Source: Dehalococcoidia bacterium (GTDB lineage: Bacteria; Chloroflexota; Dehalococcoidia; GIF9; AB-539-J10). Taken from it: DNA of 64,000 nt. Both the position numbers and the translations under genes were made by a program. The stretch covers positions 46,295-110,294 of the forward strand of contig JAUVZB010000003.1 of the NCBI GenBank assembly GCA_030602785.1, read 5' to 3'. Of this stretch, positions 16,948 through 31,670 are shown piece after piece; positions within the stretch are counted from its first letter, which is position 1; every line of letters starts with the position of its first letter. The notes beneath the pieces were generated by a model. The model saw only the letters and a program-made list of their open reading frames with translations. It was not told where the DNA came from and made no database searches.

Positions 16948-17742
16948 TCAACTAACCTCCTCGTTATCGGGTGAGACACCCTCGCCAAGCAACCGCCTGG
17001 CCCCACGCGTCGTATATGTTGCCACCGTGTCCTCGCTCTCGCATTTCAACTCGACAGTTGCGTGCAGGCTTCTCAGAACATCCGCAGGACACGACTGGTA
17101 TCTCTCGGCACGGCCGTACCACACTGGAGCATCTGTCTCTAGCAGCAATCGCTCAAGTGGAGCCGCTCGAACGGCTCGCCTGTGCTCCTCGTGGTATTCG
17201 GCAGCGGGAGTCGCAGACACATAGTAGCCAGCATCTATTATACCCCGCAGCACGCCGGCAAGGCCAGTGAACCAGTGAAACACGGCGCTGGACGTTCCCG
17301 ACTCAACAACCAGACGGAGCGCATCGGTCCAGGCATAGCGACTGTGTACAAGGACCGGGCGCTGTCGTCGCCTGGCCAGTGACAGCAGCTCCCCAAGGAC
17401 CTCTTTCTGAAATTCTTTCGGAACGTCCGTGACCGTCCTCTTGTGATAGTCAAGACCGATTTCGCCGACCGCATAGGACGTCTCAAGATTGTCCTCAATG
17501 AATGCCAACTCCCGTGAAATGCGTGCCGCATCGAAACCAACGAGATGACAGGGATGAAGTCCGAGGGCCGGATACACGAATCCCCTCCAGCGCTCGGCGA
17601 TACGAAGGATATTCTCGTTCGAGGGCATGTCGGTTCCCACGGCGATAACACCGACCACGCCGGCTTCGCGAGCCCGGTCGAGGCAGGAATCGACTTCATC
17701 AATCTGATCCAGGTGAGCATGAGTGTCAAAGACTGCGCTCAC
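16948..17742 (-). CDS. TatD family metal-dependent hydrolase
   Basis: A 264-residue TIM-barrel hydrolase of the TatD DNase family, thought to act as a 3' exonuclease or nucleic-acid repair enzyme. Metal-site motifs are visible: DTHAHLD at the N-terminus, GEIGLDYH, LVHSRYAWTD (family consensus HxR) and LLETDAPVW. Some positions, such as VFHWFTG, keep the family's histidine. It overlaps the upstream gene's stop by 4 bp and is followed at 1 bp by thioredoxin, forming a three-gene operon. Confidence 0.9.
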   Translation of the reverse strand: MSAVFDTHAHLDQIDEVDSCLDRAREAGVVGVIAVGTDMPSNENILRIAERWRGFVYPALGLHPCHLVGFDAARISRELAFIEDNLETSYAVGEIGLDYHKRTVTDVPKEFQKEVLGELLSLARRRQRPVLVHSRYAWTDALRLVVESGTSSAVFHWFTGLAGVLRGIIDAGYYVSATPAAEYHEEHRRAVRAAPLERLLLETDAPVWYGRAERYQSCPADVLRSLHATVELKCESEDTVATYTTRGARRLLGEGVSPDNEEVS

Positions 17743-18050
17743 CTTGCCCCCTCCTCGCGCATTCCTCGCTGCAACGCCAGCCCGTCGGCAGTCGGCTCAT
17801 ACGCATAGATAGAGCCACGACCGCCGGCGTCGCGGCTGATCATGCGGGCTTGAACGAGCACACGCAGCATGGTCTCACCGAAGTATCCGGTCAGTTGGAG
17901 ATAGTGATCCGGAACCGGTCGTCCCGTTTCTTCGTACCTGGAGCATATGCGCGTGAGCAACCCTGCGGGCTCCTCATCGAGGCTGCGCACGAGTTCCCGC
18001 ATGCTGTCGGTCTGATGGATTTCCTCCACGAATTCCTCGAATGCCGACAT
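17739..18050 (-). CDS. hypothetical protein, possible winged-helix domain
   Basis: A 103-residue soluble protein. The second half (MLRVLVQARMIS followed by a glycine-containing turn and YEPTADGLAL) reads like a recognition helix and wing of a winged-helix fold, but no family is recognised. The start at 18048-18050 is chosen because GGGGAAGGGGGAG precedes it. Its stop overlaps the tatD start by four bases (ATGA type), so it is the first gene of the tatD-thioredoxin operon and divergent from the PadR gene. Confidence 0.6.
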   Translation of the reverse strand: MSAFEEFVEEIHQTDSMRELVRSLDEEPAGLLTRICSRYEETGRPVPDHYLQLTGYFGETMLRVLVQARMISRDAGGRGSIYAYEPTADGLALQRGMREEGAR

Positions 18051-18127
18051 CGCTCCCCCTTCCCCGCGCTTGCGGCAGGTCAGATATTCTAGTCGCTGTG
18101 GCACATCGCGGCAAACCACGAGCACGA

Positions 18128-18156
18128 TTGACAGGCCATTTAGGCACTGCTACTGT
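18128..18156 (+). promoter_or_regulatory. promoter of the padR operon
   Basis: TTGACA (18128-18133), 17 bp, TACTGT (18151-18156). The ATG follows 7 nt after the -10, so the transcript would begin at or next to the start codon. Confidence 0.65.
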
Positions 18157-18163
18157 AGGGCAC

Positions 18164-18523
18164 ATGCCGAGGCAGGAGGACAGGACAACGAGCTACGAGA
18201 GAGAGCTTCTGAAGGGAAGTACCGATGGTCTGGTCTTGAGCGTTATCAGCGACAGGCCAACGTACGGATACGAACTCATCAGGGAACTGGAGAGGCGGAG
18301 CAGCGGGTACTTCCACTTCCGTGAAGGCACGCTCTACCCTGCGCTCCACAGGATGGAAAAGGACGGCCTCATCGAGGGGAGATGGCAGACCCTTCCGGGC
18401 GGACAGGAGCGGCGCTACTACTACATAACCACCAGAGGCACCGAGGCGCTCTCGCGCCGGCGAATTACGTGGAGCAACTTCGTGGCCGCTGTCAGGTCCG
18501 TGCTGGAGGCCAAGGCTGCCTGA
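18164..18523 (+). CDS. PadR family transcriptional regulator
   Basis: A 119-residue winged-helix regulator. The PadR signature runs DGLVLSVISDRPTYGYELIREL, then FREGTLYPALHRMEKDGLIEGRW and RRYYYITTRGTEAL. The ORF track starts 41 codons too early; the ATG at 18164 is the first that fits the family. The promoter leaves no leader. PadR genes are often paired with a membrane protein that carries a short cytoplasmic N-terminal domain, and the next gene fits that pattern. The ligand is unknown. Confidence 0.92.
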   Translation: MPRQEDRTTSYERELLKGSTDGLVLSVISDRPTYGYELIRELERRSSGYFHFREGTLYPALHRMEKDGLIEGRWQTLPGGQERRYYYITTRGTEALSRRRITWSNFVAAVRSVLEAKAA

Positions 18524-18533
18524 TAGAAGCCAG

Positions 18534-19421
18534 ATGCACAGGAAGCTGGGCGACTACGTATCTGCACTGTGCGGCAGCCTGAGAATCGACTCGCGCGCTC
18601 GCCAGGCAATCGACAGGGAGTTCCGGGCGCACCTTGAAGACCTCTGCCGCAATCTGAGATGGAGCGGCCTGAGCGAAGAGGAAGCCAGCGACACAGCCAT
18701 TGAATCCTTCGGGAACGCTCAACTGATTGCACAGGGCCTGCTCCGCGTCCACTCCAGGGGAACCTGGCAGGACGCCTTCCTGACATCATTGCCACATCTG
18801 CTGGTGGCCATGCTTCTCACGGTATGCTTCCGCTATGGTGTTGCCTGTGGCATTGCCTGCGTGCTGGTCACAGCCGTGGGCCTCTATCACGCGGTGTCGC
18901 GCAGAGCACCGTCCTGGTCCTTCAGCTGGCTGGGCTACTGCCTGCTCCCATTCATCATCGCTGTGTTCCTGTTGCTGGACGCAACCAGGTGGTGGACTAT
19001 ACTGGGCGTCGCGTACATACCCTGCGCCGTTCTCCTCGTTGTGTACATCATCAAATTGACGGCATCCCGGGACGTACTTTACGTCTCGCTCATGCTGGCG
19101 CCGTGGGTGGTCATCTTCGCCTGGTGCATGGCGACACAACGCTTCGGAGACCTGCAGATGGGGCACATTGACTCCTACGAGCTTCGTGTGCACGCGCGTG
19201 AACTTGTGGGCAGCTTCGTTGCCCTGGCGATATCAAGTTTCGTGTTCGTGCGAATCGCTACGCGGTGGGGGAAGGCACTTGCACTGATTGTCCCGCTGGG
19301 CGTCGTCCTCGCCTACGTGACGCTACGGTGTTGGGAGGGGGCTTCACTGTGGAGGTGGCTTGTTGCAGCGCTGGCGCTTGTGCTGATATCTGCACCAACG
19401 TTGCGAGAGTTCATGGAGTAG
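18534..19421 (+). CDS. membrane protein with N-terminal HAAS/permease-prefix-like domain
   Basis: A 295-residue protein. Residues 1-80 are soluble and helical, with REFRAHLEDLCRN and GLSEEEASDTAIESFGNAQLIAQGL, the pattern of the small domain found on proteins co-encoded with PadR regulators. The rest holds about seven or eight membrane segments. It starts 10 bp after padR. The pair probably forms a sensing and response unit in which the membrane protein level or state is tied to PadR; that function is inferred from family context. Confidence 0.75.
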   Translation: MHRKLGDYVSALCGSLRIDSRARQAIDREFRAHLEDLCRNLRWSGLSEEEASDTAIESFGNAQLIAQGLLRVHSRGTWQDAFLTSLPHLLVAMLLTVCFRYGVACGIACVLVTAVGLYHAVSRRAPSWSFSWLGYCLLPFIIAVFLLLDATRWWTILGVAYIPCAVLLVVYIIKLTASRDVLYVSLMLAPWVVIFAWCMATQRFGDLQMGHIDSYELRVHARELVGSFVALAISSFVFVRIATRWGKALALIVPLGVVLAYVTLRCWEGASLWRWLVAALALVLISAPTLREFME

Positions 19422-19435
19422 AAGGGTCGCCGGGG

Positions 19436-20491
19436 TTACTCCTCTCCCCACATCCCAGCTTGTTTGGACGTCCTCCGAGTATAGGGCAGCCCCAGATGCT
19501 CGTAGGCCCGGCGCGATGCAACGCGCCCTCTAGGAGTCCTGTCCAGGAAGCCAAGCTGCAGAAGGTATGGTTCGTACACGTCCATGATGGTATCAGCGTC
19601 CTCGCCAACCGAGGCAGCTATCGTGTCCAGCCCTACGGGCCCACCATCGAACTTCTCGATGATGGTGAGAAGAACCTTGTGGTCAATCCCGTCCAGGCCC
19701 GCAGAGTCTATCTCGAGACGCGCGAGTCCCTCTCTTGCCGTCTCCTCGGTTATCCTGCCGTCCGCGACGACCTGCGCGAAGTCCCGGAGCCTTCTGAGCA
19801 ACCGGTTGGCCACCCTCGGTGTGCCTCTTGAGCGCCGCGCCACGTGCAGCAGCCCCGCTTCATCCGCGGGGATATGCATGATGGCGGCGGAACGCTTGAG
19901 TATGAGACAGATAGCCTCTTCGTCGTAGAAGTCGAGGTGGCACACAATCCCGAATCGGTCTCTCAATGGCGGACTCAGAAGGGAGTACCGTGTCGTAGCT
20001 CCGACAAGCGTGAAGGGCGGCAACGTGAGCCTCAGCCCCCGGGCGCCCGGGCCTTTGCCCAGGAAGATATCGAAGACGAAATCCTCCATGGCCGGATAGA
20101 GCTTCTCCTCGACGATCCGGCTGAGCCGGTGCACCTCGTCCACGAAGAGGACGTCGCCCTCCTCAAGGTTGGTGACAAGAGCCGCCAGGTCACCAGGACG
20201 CTCGATGGCCGGACCGGATGTCACCTTGATATTGACACCGAGTTCGGCAGCGACTATGCGGGCGAGAGTTGTCTTGCCGAGGCCCGGCGGGCCGTGAAGA
20301 ATGGTGTGATCAAGGGACTCGCCGCGCTTGCGGGCGGCAGCAATCGCTATGCTCAGGTGTTCCTTGACCTTGGCCTGGCCGATGAACTGCTCCAGACGTT
20401 GAGGACGCAGGCGGAACTCGGCGTGTGCATCCTCGACCACCGGTTCCCCTGATACTACGCGATTCTCTTCTTCTGGCGCCTTGCGAGCCAT
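19436..20491 (-). CDS. ruvB: Holliday junction branch migration ATPase RuvB
   Basis: AAA+ motor that drives branch migration with RuvA. The 351-residue protein has Walker A GPPGLGKT (67-74), Walker B LFVDEVHR, sensor 1 LVGATTR and the C-terminal winged-helix DNA-binding domain with [15 protein letters not shown]. It lies 49 bp downstream of rpoC on the same strand and may be read with the polymerase genes. ruvA and ruvC are not in the window. Confidence 0.96.
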   Translation of the reverse strand: MARKAPEEENRVVSGEPVVEDAHAEFRLRPQRLEQFIGQAKVKEHLSIAIAAARKRGESLDHTILHGPPGLGKTTLARIVAAELGVNIKVTSGPAIERPGDLAALVTNLEEGDVLFVDEVHRLSRIVEEKLYPAMEDFVFDIFLGKGPGARGLRLTLPPFTLVGATTRYSLLSPPLRDRFGIVCHLDFYDEEAICLILKRSAAIMHIPADEAGLLHVARRSRGTPRVANRLLRRLRDFAQVVADGRITEETAREGLARLEIDSAGLDGIDHKVLLTIIEKFDGGPVGLDTIAASVGEDADTIMDVYEPYLLQLGFLDRTPRGRVASRRAYEHLGLPYTRRTSKQAGMWGEE

Positions 20492-20540
20492 TCTACGAAA
20501 GTACGCGATTCAGTCGATTCAGCAGATGAATCCCGCGTCC

Positions 20541-24287
<3,747 letters not shown>

Positions 24288-24304
24288 TGTTTGCGGACCT
24301 CTCT

Positions 24305-27300
24305 CTACAGTTTCGCCTTGAGTCGTGGTTTCATCTCGCCCGTCATGCTTATCTTTTCTTCTTCCTCATTCAGCAGCTCGACCGCAAAACCCATGGCGCG
24401 AAGCTCCATGAACAAGACCTTGCATGCTTCCGGGATGCTCGGGCTCTGGACGTCCTCATCCTTGATAATGGACTCGTAGGCCCTGGCACGACCCACTATG
24501 TCATCGGACTTCACGGTGAGCATCTCCTGCAGGACATGAGCAGCGCCATACCCCTCCAGCGCCCACACCTCCATCTCTCCGAACCGCTGTCCCCCGAACT
24601 GCGCCTTGCCGCCAAGAGGCTGCTGGGTAATCAGTGAATATGGACCTGTGGACCTCGCGTGCACCTTGTCCTCGACAAGGTGGATGAGCTTCATCATGTA
24701 GACGCCGCCAATGGTCACCGGCTGGTCGAACGGCTCACCCGTCTTACCGTCACGTATGATCATCTTGCCGAATGTCGGAGGATAGACTCGCCGTTCCTCG
24801 TACGTCTTCCTTGCGAGGCTGCTCAGTTCCTCTTCCGAGCACTCGCGAGCCTCGATTCCGAGATCCTCAAGCCAGAGGACGAGAGCGGCTCTCTTCGCAA
24901 GACCCACGCGCCCGGTATCCATGACCTCCCGCGGGTCGAATCCCTTCTCACTCAGCCACGCGCCCATCTTCTCAAGGTCAGCCGCCATGGCAACCTTTGG
25001 GTCCAGATGAACTGCCTCTGCGCGCCACGCCATCCAGACCCTGCACAGCTCGTCCTCAATCTCGGCCGTGTTGGCTCCTCCAAATATCGGGTTAATGGCT
25101 CTGTACCCGAAAACCCTCCCCGCCCAGCCGAGATGAGATTCCAGCACCTGGCCGATGTTCATCCGGGACGGCACACCAAGAGGATTGAGCACGATATCAA
25201 CCGGCGTTCCATCGGGCAAGAACGGCATATCCTCCTCAGGGAGAACAATAGACACAACACCCTTGTTGCCGTGTCGGCCGGACATCTTGTCTCCGATAGA
25301 GAGCTTGCGTCGCTGAACCACCCACACCCGCACGAGCCGGTTCACCCCGGCGGGCAACTCGTCATGATTCGCCCTGGAGAATACCCGCATGGAGAGCACT
25401 CTGCCTCTAGCACCCGGGGGCAGTCTAAGCGAGCTGTCCTTGACATCACGCACCTTCTCGCCGAAGATGGCCCTGAGCAGTTTCTCTTCTGTGGTCGGCT
25501 CCTGCTCTCCCTTGGGCGTAATCTTCCCCACGAGAATGTCGCCGGCCCTAAGCTCGGCGCCGATGCGGACGATGCCATCTTCGTCAAGGTTGCCAAGGGC
25601 ATCCTCACTGACATTCGGAATATCCCGCGTTATCTCTTCGGGACCGAGCTTGGTGGTTCGCTCCTGAGTCTCGTATTTCTCTATGTGAATCGAGGTGTAG
25701 ACATCGTCCTTGACCAGACGGTTGCTGATTATGATGGCGTCTTCGTAGTTGTAACCACGCCAGCTCATGAACGCGCACACTACATTGCGGCCCAGGGCAA
25801 GCTGCCCTCCCTGCAGAGAGGAGCTATCGACAAGGATCTGCCCCTTCCGAACGGTATCGCCCTTGTAGACGAGTGGCCGCTGGTCTATGCACGTTCCCTG
25901 GTTGGTGCGCACGAACCGCGCCAGCTTGTGGGCGTGTGAGTCACCACGTTCATCCTGTATTACTATCTCCGTCCCGGTGACTGACGTCACGACCCCGTCA
26001 CAAGCGGCGAACAGCGCCTGCCCGCTGTAGCGCGCAACTTCTGCCTCCATTCCAGTGGAGACTAATGGAGCCTCGGGGCGAAAGAGAGGAACACCCTGAC
26101 GCTGCATATTGGAGCCCATCAGCGCTCTGTTCGCGTCATCGTGCTCAAGGAACGGGATGAGCGCTGCCGACACGCTGAATATCTGCTTCGGCGACACATC
26201 CATGAGGTCAACCTTGTCCTGCGCCTCGCGGAAATAGCGCGCCCCCCGCTTCACGTCAACCCGGTCATTGACATACTCTCCGTGAGAGTTCAGTTTGACG
26301 TTCGCCTCGGCAATGCTGTACTGCTCTTCCTCATCGGCAGTGAGATTGACCACGTCGGCGGACACGAAAGGCACAATCTTGACCGGCCGTGCGGGCAGGG
26401 CAGAGATGCGACGCGCCGCCTCCCTGGTTACACGAGTACCAGACTTGGCAACGATCGCCTCGTCTGCATCAACCACGTTCTCCTTCAAACGACGCCCGAC
26501 CAGCAAATCTGAGTCGCTGGGAAGCTCGTGTGCCACCTTGCGGTACGGGGTCTCCACGAATCCGAACTTGTTGATTCGTGCATATGTGGCAAGAGAGCCG
26601 ATAAGGCCGATGTTCGGACCTTCTGGAGTCTCGATAGGACAGATTCTCCCGTAGTGAGAATGATGCACATCCCTGACTTCAAACCCGGCGCGCTCACGAG
26701 AGAGACCTCCCGGCCCCATTGCTGAAAGGCGCCGCTTGTGTGTGAGCTCTGCCAGGGGATTCGTCTGATCCATGAACTGCGAGAGCTGAGACCTGCCAAA
26801 GAACTCCCTGATAGCAGCGGTGACAGGCCGGATATTGATGAGGGCCGACGGTGTCGCCGCCTCCGCACCCAGGATGCTCATCCTCTCTTTCACAGCCCTC
26901 TCCAGACGAAGGAGGCCGACCCGGAACTGGTTCTGAAGCAGGAAGCCGACTCCCTGCGCCCGTCGGTTGCCGAGATGGTCGATATCATCGGGAGTCTCAC
27001 GACCATTGTTGAGAAGGATGATGTGCCGCACTATCTGAAGGAGGTCGTCGGGTGTGAGACCAAGGTAGTCGGTCGGCACTTCCACGCCGAGCTTCTTGTT
27101 CAGCTTGTAGCGACCGACCTGCCCAAGGCTGTAGCGTCGGGGGTTGAACAGGAAATTGTTCAGGAGAGTCTTGGCGCTGTTGAGGCTTGGCGGCTCGCCG
27201 GACGATAGCTTCCCGTAGATATCCACCAGCGCGTCGGCCTGGTTGCTGATGTGCGAGTCCCGCGCTATGGTCGCCGTCATGTACTGACGCTCTGGCGTTG

Positions 27301-27946
27301 TGTCGACGTCTGCTACCAGAGCAAGCAGCTCCTCGTCAGTGCTGTGCCCAACGGCTCGCAGCAGCGTACTCGCGGTAAGCTTGCGCTTGCCACTCACTCG
27401 CACCGAGATAACATTCCGTCCCGACGTATCAAAGTCGAGCCACGCACCGCGCTCCGCGACCAGCTTGGCGAAGCCCAGATGCCGTCCACTAACAGGGTCA
27501 CGCGCGAGCGTGAAGTAGACCCCTGGAAAACGAGTCAGCTGGCTCACAACCACACGCTCGGCACCCGAGATTATGAACGTACCGGCATCGGTCATCAGGG
27601 GAAAGTCGCCGAAGAAGAGCTTCTCTTCCTTGATCTCGCCCGTCTCCTTGATGAGAAGTCGCACCTGGACGCGCAGTGGAGCTGAGTACGTCAACCCCCT
27701 CGCGAGGCACTCCTCCACGGAGTGCTTCGGATCATCGAACTCGAAGTCCACGAAGTGAAGTTCAAGTCTGTTGCGTGTGTAATCCTTGATGGGAGAGACT
27801 TCTTCGAAGAGCCTCCTGAGCCCCTCCTCTTGAAACCAGCGGAAGGAATCAATCTGGACCATGACAAGATCGGGAACCTCAATGACCTCCGGGTGCTTGG
27901 CGAACGAACGCACGACAGGGGTCAAAGGAACAGAAGACACAGACAT
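24305..27946 (-). CDS. rpoB: DNA-directed RNA polymerase subunit beta
   Basis: The 1213-residue beta subunit. The rifampicin-pocket region [33 protein letters not shown]-type sequence reads here [19 protein letters not shown], with wild-type-like residues. [21 protein letters not shown] and the C-terminal [21 protein letters not shown] are also clear. It is first of rpoB-rpoC(-ruvB). An AGGAG lies before the ATG, and a promoter about 120 bp upstream leaves a leader of roughly 110 nt. Confidence 0.98.
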   Translation of the reverse strand: MSVSSVPLTPVVRSFAKHPEVIEVPDLVMVQIDSFRWFQEEGLRRLFEEVSPIKDYTRNRLELHFVDFEFDDPKHSVEECLARGLTYSAPLRVQVRLLIKETGEIKEEKLFFGDFPLMTDAGTFIISGAERVVVSQLTRFPGVYFTLARDPVSGRHLGFAKLVAERGAWLDFDTSGRNVISVRVSGKRKLTASTLLRAVGHSTDEELLALVADVDTTPERQYMTATIARDSHISNQADALVDIYGKLSSGEPPSLNSAKTLLNNFLFNPRRYSLGQVGRYKLNKKLGVEVPTDYLGLTPDDLLQIVRHIILLNNGRETPDDIDHLGNRRAQGVGFLLQNQFRVGLLRLERAVKERMSILGAEAATPSALINIRPVTAAIREFFGRSQLSQFMDQTNPLAELTHKRRLSAMGPGGLSRERAGFEVRDVHHSHYGRICPIETPEGPNIGLIGSLATYARINKFGFVETPYRKVAHELPSDSDLLVGRRLKENVVDADEAIVAKSGTRVTREAARRISALPARPVKIVPFVSADVVNLTADEEEQYSIAEANVKLNSHGEYVNDRVDVKRGARYFREAQDKVDLMDVSPKQIFSVSAALIPFLEHDDANRALMGSNMQRQGVPLFRPEAPLVSTGMEAEVARYSGQALFAACDGVVTSVTGTEIVIQDERGDSHAHKLARFVRTNQGTCIDQRPLVYKGDTVRKGQILVDSSSLQGGQLALGRNVVCAFMSWRGYNYEDAIIISNRLVKDDVYTSIHIEKYETQERTTKLGPEEITRDIPNVSEDALGNLDEDGIVRIGAELRAGDILVGKITPKGEQEPTTEEKLLRAIFGEKVRDVKDSSLRLPPGARGRVLSMRVFSRANHDELPAGVNRLVRVWVVQRRKLSIGDKMSGRHGNKGVVSIVLPEEDMPFLPDGTPVDIVLNPLGVPSRMNIGQVLESHLGWAGRVFGYRAINPIFGGANTAEIEDELCRVWMAWRAEAVHLDPKVAMAADLEKMGAWLSEKGFDPREVMDTGRVGLAKRAALVLWLEDLGIEARECSEEELSSLARKTYEERRVYPPTFGKMIIRDGKTGEPFDQPVTIGGVYMMKLIHLVEDKVHARSTGPYSLITQQPLGGKAQFGGQRFGEMEVWALEGYGAAHVLQEMLTVKSDDIVGRARAYESIIKDEDVQSPSIPEACKVLFMELRAMGFAVELLNEEEEKISMTGEMKPRLKAKL

Positions 27947-28062
27947 AGCACACTCCTACAACGCACGTAGTCTTACGAAACAGTTACTCTCAACCGCGCA
28001 GCAAAGGGGGGAGTCAAAGAAGGGATTGGGGATAGCTAAGTACTATCATGCCGCAAACAATC

Positions 28063-28092
28063 ACTATATCATTGACATTCAACCTCTGTCAA
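28063..28092 (-). promoter_or_regulatory. promoter of rpoBC
   Basis: On the minus strand TTGACA (28092-28087), 18 bp, TATAGT (28068-28063). It lies just beyond the mutS stop codon and about 115 bp upstream of the rpoB ATG. Confidence 0.65.
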
Positions 28093-28107
28093 TCTACGGC
28101 ACGAGAG

Positions 28108-30669
28108 TCAGTCCGAGTGAATGATTCTCCGCGCTCGGCCACGCAACTCATACAACGAAGCGATGGCCTCCAGCGGGGTCAAGGAGTCAACGTCCAGCTC
28201 CGCCAGGTCACCGGCCAGCACCGAATCAACTCCAAAGAGGCTCAATTGCTGCCGCGACTCGGTCTTCGCCGTCCCGGTCACGCTTGTCTGCCCTCGTGCA
28301 GACACCTCGAGTGTGTCCAGAACATCCTGCGCCCTGGAAATGACCGCCCCCGGCAATCCTGCCAGCCTCGCGACATGTATGCCGTAGCTCCTGTCCGCGC
28401 CTCCGGGCGCAATCCGGTGCAGAAGCCGGACCGTCCCACCTTCCTCAACAACCACAACGTTGAAGTTCCTGACGCGCGGCAATTGCTCGGACAGCTTCAC
28501 AAGCTCGTGGTAGTGCGTAGCAAACACCGTCTTCGCGCCCAGAGACGGGTGATTGTGGATGAACTCCGCGACCGCCCACGCGATCGAGATGCCATCGTAC
28601 GTGCTGGTTCCACGACCGATCTCGTCGAGCACGACGAGTGACCTGGGACCGGCGTGGTGCAGGATATTGGCGGTCTCAATCATCTCGACCATGAACGTCG
28701 ATTGCCCCGAGGCAAGGTCTTCCTGCGCTCCAACCCTCGTGAATATCCGGTCAATCAGGCCTATCCTAGCCGCTTCGGCCGGAACGAAGCTGCCTATCTG
28801 CGCCAGCAGAACCACGAGCGCCACCTGACGCAGATACGTGGACTTTCCCGACATGTTCGGCCCGGTCAGGATGATTATCTGGCTGTCTACGTTCGATAGA
28901 AACGTATCGTTGGGCACGAAGGCGCCACTCTCCAAACGCGCCTCGACGATCGCATGACGACCCTCGCGAATCTCGATCTCCGTACCGTCCTCAAGCACCG
29001 GCCGCACGTACCCCCGCCGGGCAGCTACCTCGGCGAGGCTGCACGATACGTCGGTGACCGCCACCGTGCGCGCAATCGAGAGGATAGCCTCAGCGTACTC
29101 GGCCACCTGGCCGCATACGTGGCGGAAGACCGATTCCTCGAGCTCGGCAATCCGCTCGCCTGCCGTCAGGATAAGGGACTCATACTCCTTCAACTCCTGG
29201 GTGAAGAAGCGTTCGGCCTCGGCAATGGTCTGCTTTCTCACATAATCCGCCGGCACGGCATGAAGATTGGAGCGGGACACTTCGATGTAGTATCCGAACA
29301 CACGGTTGTAGCCGACTTTCAGCGACTTGATGCCGGTCCGCTCGCGCTCACGCTGTTCGAGCTCAGCGAGATACCTCCGGGCGTCCTTCGACTTCCCGCG
29401 CACGGCATCGAGCTCCTCCGAGAAGCCCTCACGAATGACATCCCCGCGCTCCAGCGTGCCAGGTTCCTCGGCCAGTGCCTTCGCGAGGAGAATCACGACA
29501 TCGGGAATCGGCCGAAGCCCTGAGAGCAACTCCGTGGGCCCGGGGCCGATGGCGTCACGGAGCCCGGGAATGGCTCCCAGACCAGCACGCAGCGCCGCCA
29601 ATTCCCTCGGGGTCGTTTTCCCGGACACAACGCGGCTTTCCAGTCGCTCGAGGTCCGCAATGCGCGTCAACGCCTGGCGCGTCTCCTGCCTGACGAGCGC
29701 ATTCTCGAAGAACCATTCCACGAGCTCCTGGCGTTCATTCAAGGCAGCGAGGTCCAAGAGTGGGTGCCCGAGCCTGACGCGCAGCAGTCGGCCACCCATC
29801 GGCGTCTTCGTCTCGTCCAGTATTGACAGGAGAGAGAGATCTGCCGTTCCCCAGCGACCACCTTCAAACAACTCCAGGTTGCGTATCGTCTGCCCGTCCA
29901 GAGTCATGAAGGACCCCGTCGAGTACGTGGAGAGCGCGGTCATCTGCGGGAGCGATTCCTTCTGCGTCTCACCGAGATAGTGAACCAGCGCCCCGGCCGC
30001 CTGTATCGCACGGGGCAACCGCGAGCACCCGAAGCCTTCCAGTGTCGTAACCTTGAGATGCTCGATCAGCAGCCTGAGAGAGACATCGTGCTCGTACCAG
30101 TAGTCATCCAGTCTTGTCACCGGCCAGGCGGCCGCGTTCACCCATTCCCAGCTCTGGGGCGCGAGAAGCTCCGCAGGTTTGAGTCGCCCGAGTTCACAGT
30201 CGAGTTCGGCTACCGGTAGCTCTGTCACGGCACACTCGCCCGTACTGATGTCTGCATACGCGAGGCCCGCTCGATCACGCTCGACACACACGCTCACAAG
30301 GAAGTTGTTTGACTTGGCCTGCAGCAGGGACGGCTCGACGACCGTGCCCGGAGTGACGACACGAACAACATCGCGCTCAACCAAGCCGTTTCCGGCCGGA
30401 GTGAGTTGTTCACAGACGGCCACCTTGTATCCACGGCTGATGAGCCGTCCAAGGTAGTTGTCAAGCGCATGATAGGGGATTCCCGCCATCGGGACTCTGT
30501 TCCCCTTGCCCATCTCCCGTGCGGTGAGAACGATATCCAGCTCACGGGAGGCTATGCGTGCATCCTCGTCGAATGTCTCATAGAAATCGCCGAGGCGAAA
30601 GAAGACAACGGCTTCCGGGTATTTCTGCTTGAGGCGCAGGTACTGCCGCCTGATGGGAGTAACAGACAT
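28108..30669 (-). CDS. mutS: DNA mismatch repair protein MutS
   Basis: Recognises mismatches as a dimer. The 853-residue protein starts with the mismatch-binding domain containing FFRLGDFYETFDEDA (Phe-x-Glu wedge region FYE). Further on it has the lever/clamp helices and the ATPase domain with Walker A GPNMSGKST near residue 602, DEIGRGTSTYDG and ATHYHEL. It is divergent from ybeY. No mutL is present in the window. Confidence 0.97.
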   Translation of the reverse strand: MSVTPIRRQYLRLKQKYPEAVVFFRLGDFYETFDEDARIASRELDIVLTAREMGKGNRVPMAGIPYHALDNYLGRLISRGYKVAVCEQLTPAGNGLVERDVVRVVTPGTVVEPSLLQAKSNNFLVSVCVERDRAGLAYADISTGECAVTELPVAELDCELGRLKPAELLAPQSWEWVNAAAWPVTRLDDYWYEHDVSLRLLIEHLKVTTLEGFGCSRLPRAIQAAGALVHYLGETQKESLPQMTALSTYSTGSFMTLDGQTIRNLELFEGGRWGTADLSLLSILDETKTPMGGRLLRVRLGHPLLDLAALNERQELVEWFFENALVRQETRQALTRIADLERLESRVVSGKTTPRELAALRAGLGAIPGLRDAIGPGPTELLSGLRPIPDVVILLAKALAEEPGTLERGDVIREGFSEELDAVRGKSKDARRYLAELEQRERERTGIKSLKVGYNRVFGYYIEVSRSNLHAVPADYVRKQTIAEAERFFTQELKEYESLILTAGERIAELEESVFRHVCGQVAEYAEAILSIARTVAVTDVSCSLAEVAARRGYVRPVLEDGTEIEIREGRHAIVEARLESGAFVPNDTFLSNVDSQIIILTGPNMSGKSTYLRQVALVVLLAQIGSFVPAEAARIGLIDRIFTRVGAQEDLASGQSTFMVEMIETANILHHAGPRSLVVLDEIGRGTSTYDGISIAWAVAEFIHNHPSLGAKTVFATHYHELVKLSEQLPRVRNFNVVVVEEGGTVRLLHRIAPGGADRSYGIHVARLAGLPGAVISRAQDVLDTLEVSARGQTSVTGTAKTESRQQLSLFGVDSVLAGDLAELDVDSLTPLEAIASLYELRGRARRIIHSD

Positions 30670-30748
30670 CGGAGCTATTGTAGCGCAGGACAGTCTCTGG
30701 AAACGATGTCGGCGGACTGCTATGATGCCAGAAGGAGCGCGTCTTCAT

Positions 30749-31228
30749 ATGGAAGAGGATATCTACGTTCAAATTGACAGCCGGGATGGAAGCGAGCCGG
30801 AAGGCTCCTGGTTCGAGGCCGTTGCACGCCACACGCTTGCAGCGGAGGGTGTAAGCCTGCCCTACGAGGTCAGCGTGATTGTCACGGACGAGGCAAGCGT
30901 ACACGAGTTGAACCGCACCTACCGCAATGTTGACGCGCCCACGGACGTCATAGCTTTCTACACGCAGCCGCCGGCTGGCGCCACACAGGAGTTCGTGCTG
31001 CCCCAGAACGGCGTGCGCTACCTGGGCGACATCGTAATATCCTACCCTCAGGCGGTCGAACAGGCGCTGGAGGCAGGGCACAGCGTAAAGCGGGAGCTGA
31101 CACTCCTCGTCATTCACGGCCTTCTGCACCTGCTCGAATACGACCACGAAGAACCTGGCGACGCAGTACGGATGCGAGGCAGAGAGGCATCTCTGCTGGA
31201 GGAATTCAGGGGGCGCCACTACGATTGA
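30749..31228 (+). CDS. ybeY: endoribonuclease YbeY
   Basis: A 159-residue single-strand endoribonuclease involved in rRNA maturation. The zinc motif HGLLHLLEYDH (H-x3-H-x5-H) is intact, and NRTYRNVDAPTDVIAFY is the family's conserved core. The ORF track begins 40 codons upstream; the ATG at 30749 is preferred because GAAGGAG lies 11 bp before it and the N-terminus then matches homologues. An ATG pair at 30722/30725 is an alternative. Confidence 0.92.
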   Translation: MEEDIYVQIDSRDGSEPEGSWFEAVARHTLAAEGVSLPYEVSVIVTDEASVHELNRTYRNVDAPTDVIAFYTQPPAGATQEFVLPQNGVRYLGDIVISYPQAVEQALEAGHSVKRELTLLVIHGLLHLLEYDHEEPGDAVRMRGREASLLEEFRGRHYD

Positions 31229-31325
31229 CGCATTCCCACTTACGGCACCTGTTCAGAGGCATAACCACTCCTCGATGAAGGCTCGGGCGGGCTACTGCAA
31301 CACAGTGTTGGTGTGGAGGTGAAGA

Positions 31326-31610
31326 ATGGCCAAATACGTGATGCTCACGACCCTCACTGACGAGGGAAGAAAGACACTGAAGGGCAACCCCGAGAGGCTC
31401 CGCGAAGTGAACAAGGAGGTCGAGGCAATGGGCGCCCGGGTTCTGGCGCAGTACGCACTGCTCGGCTCCTACGATTTCATCAACGTGCTGGAGGCACCCA
31501 GCAACGAGGACATCTCGCGGATAGCGTTCGCGCTCGGCGCACGGGGCACGCTACAGACTCTCACCATGGCAGCCATCGAGATCGAGGATCTGATACACGC
31601 TCTCAAGTAG
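31326..31610 (+). CDS. GYD domain protein
   Basis: A 94-residue ferredoxin-like-fold protein. It matches the GYD family: an opening YVMLTTLTDEGRKTLKGNPERL, then LLGSYDFINVLEAP, where the usual GxYD core reads GSYD, and a final helix. No biochemical role is established. GTGGAGGTG gives a good ribosome site 5 bp before the ATG. It appears monocistronic, 97 bp after ybeY. Confidence 0.85.
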   Translation: MAKYVMLTTLTDEGRKTLKGNPERLREVNKEVEAMGARVLAQYALLGSYDFINVLEAPSNEDISRIAFALGARGTLQTLTMAAIEIEDLIHALK

Positions 31611-31670
31611 GGAGTTACTCAGCCCGCCCGGGCCACAACGACAGGATTCGGAGCCGGAACCCTGCGCAAT